This document shows positions 41,205 to 45,052 of a stretch of 45,052 nt of DNA, one piece after another. A program made the translations under genes and the position numbers. Origin of the DNA: an uncultured Pseudoflavonifractor sp. (GTDB lineage Bacteria; Bacillota; Clostridia; Oscillospirales; Oscillospiraceae); contig CAJFTA010000010.1 of the NCBI GenBank assembly GCA_904419835.1, forward strand, positions 1 to 45,052, written 5' to 3'. The notes under the pieces are model-generated. The model was not told the DNA's origin. It did not search any database and saw only the letters and a list, made by a program, of their open reading frames with translations. The number at the start of each line of letters is the position of its first letter. Position 1 is the first letter of the stretch.

Positions 41205-43121
41205 TCAGGCAATCTGGCTGTCGGCGCTGTTCTGGTTCAGCATCCGCTTGAGCTGGCGGCATCTGGGGCAGGTCTGGGGGAGAAAGAACCCCTTGGAGCG
41301 GTAAAAGTTCTCCTCCCCCTGGCTCAGGTCGAACTCCTCCCCGCACATCTGGCAGATGCGGCGCTGACTCACCTGCCGGGGCTGTTTCCCGCCCTCCTTC
41401 AGGCGGTTCGGGTAGATTTTGCCCGACTGCTCGTCCTTCCCCTGGAGCGCCCCAGTCTCCAGCAGCTCCAGGTACCGCCGGAAGACGGACAGCCAGGTGG
41501 AGACAGGCAGCCGCTTTTCCTCGGCGTAGAACCGCCCCTCCTTTTGGAAGGTGCCGTGGAAGTACTGCTTGATGTACAGGGGCAGATGGCTCCACTGGTA
41601 GCGCCAGGAGCCTTCCGGCACACCACAGCCGTGGTTATCCCCGCACGGATAGGGGAAATTTCCCTCCCGGATGGCGGTCTCCATGCTGTCGCCCCCCTGC
41701 TGGGCATAGGGCGCCTTGCCGGGCAGCATGAGCATGAACAGCAGCGTTGCCACAGCAAAGGCCTCGTTTCCCGGCGTGCGCAGCTGCTGAGAGAGATGCT
41801 TGCCCAGCAGCTCCGGAGGGAGGAACGGACTCTTTCCCACCGGGCAGGGGTAGCCGCCCACCTGGTAGCTGTCGCAGTCCACCAGCCACACCTCACTGGG
41901 GGACACCATGAGGATGTTGTTCAGGTTGATGTCCCCCAGGAGCACCCCGGAGCGGTGGAGCAGCTGGAGCTTCTCCAGGATGGTGACGGCCAGCCTCGCC
42001 AGCTCCGCCCGCTGCCCGCTGGGGAAGTAACGCTGGACGCTGTTCTGGTTCAGCAGGCAGCGCTGGAGGGAGGTTCCGGCCGCTCTGAGCATCCGGTAGC
42101 CCACGAATTCCCCCTGCGTGTTGCACAGCAGCTCCTGGGGCCAGCAGATCCCCTGCTCACGGATGGGAGCGGTCACCATGAGCCGGAGCTTGTCCCTGCG
42201 GGCGGCGGTGCGCTTTTCCGGGTGGTAGAGCTTGGCCACCGTTCCGTCTCCCAGGTCGTAGATAGTGCCCTCTCCGCCCTGGCCCAGCACGTCCCCCAGT
42301 ACCAGCGTGCCGGAGGTACCGATCACCTCGTCTCCGGTGGTGGGCAGCTGGGTCAGCGGCAGGATCTGCTGGTCATCCTCCACCAGCGGCGCGGGCGGAA
42401 AGAAGCTGCAGCTGCTGCCGCTCTGCCTGGCATCCGAGTGGAACCGGGACAGGTAGCCGTACTTGTTGATGCGCAGCACCAACACCTTTTTGCCCTGGAC
42501 GGAGTTGAGCTGGTTGAGCCCCATGAGGTCGGTGGCCAGGTCCTTGTCCTGCGTGACCACCAGCAGGCGGTTCTTGGTATGGAACTGGGTGGCTGCAGCG
42601 AGAAGCTGGTGGTCGCCGAAGGTCTCGCTGTTGCCTCCGTAGACGGCCAGCAGTCCCTCCCGGTGCAGCCTGTTCAGCCATCCGGTGGCGGTGCGGACAG
42701 GCTGGGCCAGCTCCGGCTTTTTGTCTGCCAGCTGCCCCATCTCCCGGAGAATGCTGCCCGGGATAACGAGCTGCTTGCCGGTGCGCCGCAGTATGGGGAG
42801 CATGTGCTCCATCCAGGCGGAAAACTGGTAGTGGAGCAGCGAACAGGTGTCCACCAGGACGGTGTACTGCTCCACCGTGCGCTCCAGCCGCTCCTGGGCC
42901 TGGGCGCTCAGGCCGTCGCTCTGCTGCTGGAGATAGTGCTGAATGGCGCGTACCTCATCCTTGCTCAGGCTTTCCCGGGTGCTGGAGATGCCGCAGCTGA
43001 GCAGGAGGACGTCCATCGCCTCAGGGGTCAGGTTCATGGCGGTGCTCAGGTCAAGTTTGGTAAAGTACTTCATAAAATCCTCGCTTTCTTGGCCGGTGGC
43101 CGACTGTTTTCTTCCTTCCAT
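41205..43121 (-). CDS. PIN domain / Ser-Thr protein kinase / zinc-ribbon fusion
   Basis: A 638-residue three-part protein. Residues about 85-215 form a PIN nuclease-like domain with the acidic residues D91 (LVDTCS), E127 (ILREM), D170 (FGDHQLL) and D192/D194 (TQDKDLA). Residues about 265-480 form a kinase: Gly loop GQGGEGT, Lys297 in VAKLY, catalytic loop GDINLNN (D397), metal motif VDCDSYQ in place of DFG, then YPCPVG and FLPPELLGK. This is the style of YegI/TerY-associated kinases. Residues 590-621 form a CxxC...CxxC zinc ribbon. AGGAG precedes the ATG by 5 bases. It is the first gene of the operon with PP2C. I infer a phosphorylation-controlled RNase; no function is proven. Confidence 0.85.
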   Translation of the reverse strand: MEGRKQSATGQESEDFMKYFTKLDLSTAMNLTPEAMDVLLLSCGISSTRESLSKDEVRAIQHYLQQQSDGLSAQAQERLERTVEQYTVLVDTCSLLHYQFSAWMEHMLPILRRTGKQLVIPGSILREMGQLADKKPELAQPVRTATGWLNRLHREGLLAVYGGNSETFGDHQLLAAATQFHTKNRLLVVTQDKDLATDLMGLNQLNSVQGKKVLVLRINKYGYLSRFHSDARQSGSSCSFFPPAPLVEDDQQILPLTQLPTTGDEVIGTSGTLVLGDVLGQGGEGTIYDLGDGTVAKLYHPEKRTAARRDKLRLMVTAPIREQGICWPQELLCNTQGEFVGYRMLRAAGTSLQRCLLNQNSVQRYFPSGQRAELARLAVTILEKLQLLHRSGVLLGDINLNNILMVSPSEVWLVDCDSYQVGGYPCPVGKSPFLPPELLGKHLSQQLRTPGNEAFAVATLLFMLMLPGKAPYAQQGGDSMETAIREGNFPYPCGDNHGCGVPEGSWRYQWSHLPLYIKQYFHGTFQKEGRFYAEEKRLPVSTWLSVFRRYLELLETGALQGKDEQSGKIYPNRLKEGGKQPRQVSQRRICQMCGEEFDLSQGEENFYRSKGFFLPQTCPRCRQLKRMLNQNSADSQIA

Positions 43122-43348
43122 ATTTACTCCTGCCCGGAGACGGAGCGTTCAGGGATGCGCTGAAATTTTTTCAGGGCTGTCTCCCTGTGTTACATTCTCT
43201 GCCCGGAATCCGGCCCATTCAGAGCTCACAGCGTATTTTGTGCGAACCTCTGAAAATGGGGAAGAAATCAGTGCCTGCACGCAGGGGGTTCGCACAGGAG
43301 CAGGCACAAAAATCAGCTCCGTATTTTGTGGAGTATGCTCACTTCCCC

Positions 43349-43377
43349 TTGTAATATGGTAAAAATTGTGTTATGAT
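43349..43377 (+). promoter_or_regulatory. Promoter in the CRISPR leader
   Basis: -35 TTGTAA (43349-43354), 17 bases, -10 TATGAT (43372-43377), with a predicted start near 43384, about 50 bases before the first repeat. It supports transcription of the array from left to right. The wider gap 43122-43348 holds no gene. It contains an 11-bp direct repeat (CGTATTTTGTG at 43232 and 43320), a GTGCCTGC/GCAGGCAC hairpin (43271-43307) and a GTGCGAACC/GGTTCGCAC pair. Confidence 0.6.
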
Positions 43378-43385
43378 AAAACATA

Positions 43386-43426
43386 CGGGTTGTATAGCAT
43401 CGCTAAAAAATTTCAACCGGGTTGTA
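43386..43426 (+). repeat. Two inverted copies of the CRISPR repeat 5' end in the leader
   Basis: CGGGTTGTAT (43386-43395) and CGGGTTGTA (43418-43426) are the exact reverse complement of ATACAACCCG and TACAACCCG at the 5' end of the CRISPR repeat. The second could fold with the first repeat (43439-43447) into a 9-bp hairpin with a 12-base loop. They may be remnants of an inverted repeat unit or a regulatory or processing structure. Confidence 0.7.
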
Positions 43427-43436
43427 CGCTTTTGCC

Positions 43437-44821
43437 GATACAACCCGCTCCCCTCACGGGGTCTGCAACATCGGCATCATGAACATCATGCTGGTCACCG
43501 TCACCGATACAACCCGCTCCCCTCACGGGGTCTGCAACACCGCAGTGTGCTTCCACTCCAACCACGAGGGGGCGATACAACCCGCTCCCCTCACGGGGTC
43601 TGCAACTTATAAAGAATCCATTGGATTTGATGACTTTACCGATACAACCCGCTCCCCTCACGGGGTCTGCAACACAGCCCCAGTTATACGATACCGGTTG
43701 CCCTTGGATACAACCCGCTCCCCTCACGGGGTCTGCAACTCGGACAAGTCGATGGATTCATCCCCCGCTCCAGCCGATACAACCCGCTCCCCTCACGGGG
43801 TCTGCAACTTCAAAATGCCTGGCGGTTGCTCTCCACGCTGCCGATACAACCCGCTCCCCTCACGGGGTCTGCAACGGGGGAGGCCCACCCGGCACAAATT
43901 GCCAATGCGGATACAACCCGCTCCCCTCACGGGGTCTGCAACGATACTTTTTGATGTTATTCCAGCTATCGACCACAAGATACAACCCGCTCCCCTCACG
44001 GGGTCTGCAACCTTTCCAAGCCATAGCAAACATGACCTCAGAAGGATACAACCCGCTCCCCTCACGGGGTCTGCAACCCATACTACCTGGATGCAGTACA
44101 CAACCATAATGATACAACCCGCTCCCCTCACGGGGTCTGCAACTCCATCAGACTGGTGGCGATGAGAGCGGACTTGGATACAACCCGCTCCCCTCACGGG
44201 GTCTGCAACCAAGCGCGCCCGCCGTATCCTTGCCGACATCAAAGATACAACCCGCTCCCCTCACGGGGTCTGCAACCATCCTTTGGAGAATACAGAAAGA
44301 TCGGATGTGCAGGATACAACCCGCTCCCCTCACGGGGTCTGCAACTATTCAGGTCTTGCATTAGTGAGAGGTTTAGCGCGATACAACCCGCTCCCCTCAC
44401 GGGGTCTGCAACCCCCCAAACTCTCTACAGACGCAAGTACAGTATTGGATACAACCCGCTCCCCTCACGGGGTCTGCAACCATTTTTCCCCGTGTGTAAA
44501 ATCGTGTGCAAAAGTGATACAACCCGCTCCCCTCACGGGGTCTGCAACGGGTCGGCGTAGATAACGGCGTATTTCTTTTCCGGGATACAACCCGCTCCCC
44601 TCACGGGGTCTGCAACATGCGCTTGCGCCCAGTGGCTTTGTTGATCTCCTCTGATACAACCCGCTCCCCTCACGGGGTCTGCAACGGGTCATAAATCTGA
44701 GTATAGATATCGCTCAGGCCGATACAACCCGCTCCCCTCACGGGGTCTGAAACTTTCCTCTGCGGAAGCAGCGAATGCCTTCCATGTGAATGCAACCCAC
44801 TCCCCTCACGGGGTCAAACGA
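43437..44821 (+). CRISPR. CRISPR array, 20 intact repeats plus one degenerate, 20 spacers
   Basis: The 33-bp repeat begins GATACAACCCGCTCCCC and ends TCACGGGGTCTGCAAC. Repeats 1-19 are identical; repeat 20 (44721-44753) has one change (CTGAAAC); the last copy (44789-44821) is degenerate at both ends. Spacers are 33-36 bp and all differ. Decay at the right end and a promoter plus leader at the left place the newest spacers on the left. The core can fold as ACCC/GGGT or as CCCC/GGGG. Repeat and spacer lengths fit type I-C best, yet the sequence lacks the I-C ATTGAAA(T/C) end. The GGGGTCTG(A)AAC tail is reminiscent of type VI-D repeats. The subtype is therefore unassigned. No recognisable cas gene is in the window. 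Confidence 0.98.
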
Positions 44822-44852
44822 AAAAAATCCCCGGTACCACGGATTATTGAAG

Positions 44853-44874
44853 TGACCCCAAAAAGTTAGACAAT
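44853..44874 (-). mobile_element. Terminal inverted repeat of an IS3-family element
   Basis: TGACCCCAAAAAGTTAGACA is the typical outer end of IS3-family elements, beginning with TG. It marks the left boundary of an insertion sequence that continues beyond the right edge of the window, about 30 bases after the last degenerate CRISPR repeat. Confidence 0.8.
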
Positions 44875-44891
44875 ATTTTTGAAGAAATTGT

Positions 44892-45052
44892 TCAAGCAAC
44901 CGAAAGGGCTTGTTGTCTGTGGAGAGCAGGCGGCAAGCCCTTTCGTTTCATCCTGATTCTGCGGTTATTGTAGTAATCCAGATAGTCCACCAGTTCCTGC
45001 TTGAGGTGTTCCAGGGAATCGAATTTCTGCAGGTACAGCAGCTCACTTTTGA
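44892..45052 (-). CDS. IS3-family transposase OrfB, C-terminal part (cut by window edge)
   Basis: The last 52 residues of a DDE transposase are visible: SELLYLQKFDSLEHLKQ, then ELVDYLDYYNNRRIRMKRKG, then LPPALHRQQALSVA and a TGA stop. The YxxYYNxxRxxxxxxG pattern is the C-terminus of the IS3/IS150 OrfB integrase. The start and the catalytic DDE residues lie outside the window, so intactness cannot be judged. Confidence 0.9.
   Translation of the reverse strand, partial: KSELLYLQKFDSLEHLKQELVDYLDYYNNRRIRMKRKGLPPALHRQQALSVA

Noticed and set aside
43373..44692. Repetitive open frames across the CRISPR array on both strands (with recurrent NPLPSRGLQ, TTRSPHGVCN or PREGSGLY units)
   Set aside because: They are translations of the CRISPR repeat, not proteins.
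43437..44821. Confident assignment of the array to type VI-D or I-C
   Set aside because: Only partial repeat resemblance exists and no effector gene is visible, so the subtype was left open.

Overview
The window looks like a GC-rich, spore-forming, strictly anaerobic gut Firmicute, most plausibly an Oscillospiraceae relative (clostridial cluster IV; inference only). The reasons are spoIIE, an anaerobic oxidative-stress pair (rubrerythrin and desulfoferrodoxin), the complete anaerobic (cobalt-early) cobalamin route, and Shine-Dalgarno starts with many 4-base ATGA gene overlaps.

Layout. 1-1255: oxygen and peroxide defence (desulfoferrodoxin then rubrerythrin, minus strand) behind a 7-1-7 palindrome of Fur/PerR type. 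1485-1883: a small lipoprotein. 2051-5794: a heterodimeric ABC exporter operon whose leader carries a good promoter, a possible 10-codon leader peptide and an intrinsic terminator, which suggests attenuation. 5963-8371: spoIIE.

8562-34553 is one long minus-strand tetrapyrrole/cobalamin supercluster with two B12 riboswitches in series. The upstream one (about 34215-34405) has a promoter and a terminator and controls cbiD-F-G-H-J-ET-A, cobT, cobU, cobS, a second short CobU-like gene, cobC, cbiB, cobD, cbiP, cbiC and cbiK. The second (about 18300-18478) lies between cbiK and cbiM with no visible terminator. It precedes the cobalt transporter cbiMNQO, cbiL and the precursor trunk hemA, precorrin-2 dehydrogenase, hemC, cobA-hemD, hemB and hemL. 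Together these genes take glutamyl-tRNA to uroporphyrinogen III and precorrin-2, insert cobalt, build the corrin ring, and assemble the lower ligand. I did not find a corrinoid adenosyltransferase, a threonine kinase, or genes for making the lower-ligand base.

34710-36687: housekeeping genes (deoC, an HPr-like protein, a PHP-family phosphatase). From 36912 on the content becomes accessory: a large serine recombinase, an AT-richer 480-codon orphan gene, and a two-gene signalling operon. That operon encodes a PP2C phosphatase and an unusual PIN nuclease-like / Ser-Thr kinase / zinc-ribbon fusion. Next to it is a CRISPR array (43437-44821; 33-bp repeats, 20 spacers of 33-36 bp) with its own leader and promoter. 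No recognisable cas gene is in the window. An IS3-family element begins about 30 bases after the last degenerate repeat and runs off the right edge.

The most interesting signals are the PIN-kinase/PP2C module beside a cas-less array, a leader-proximal spacer that reads as a conserved motif of MacB-type ABC permeases, inverted copies of the repeat's 5' end in the CRISPR leader, and the attenuator-like leader of the ABC exporter.
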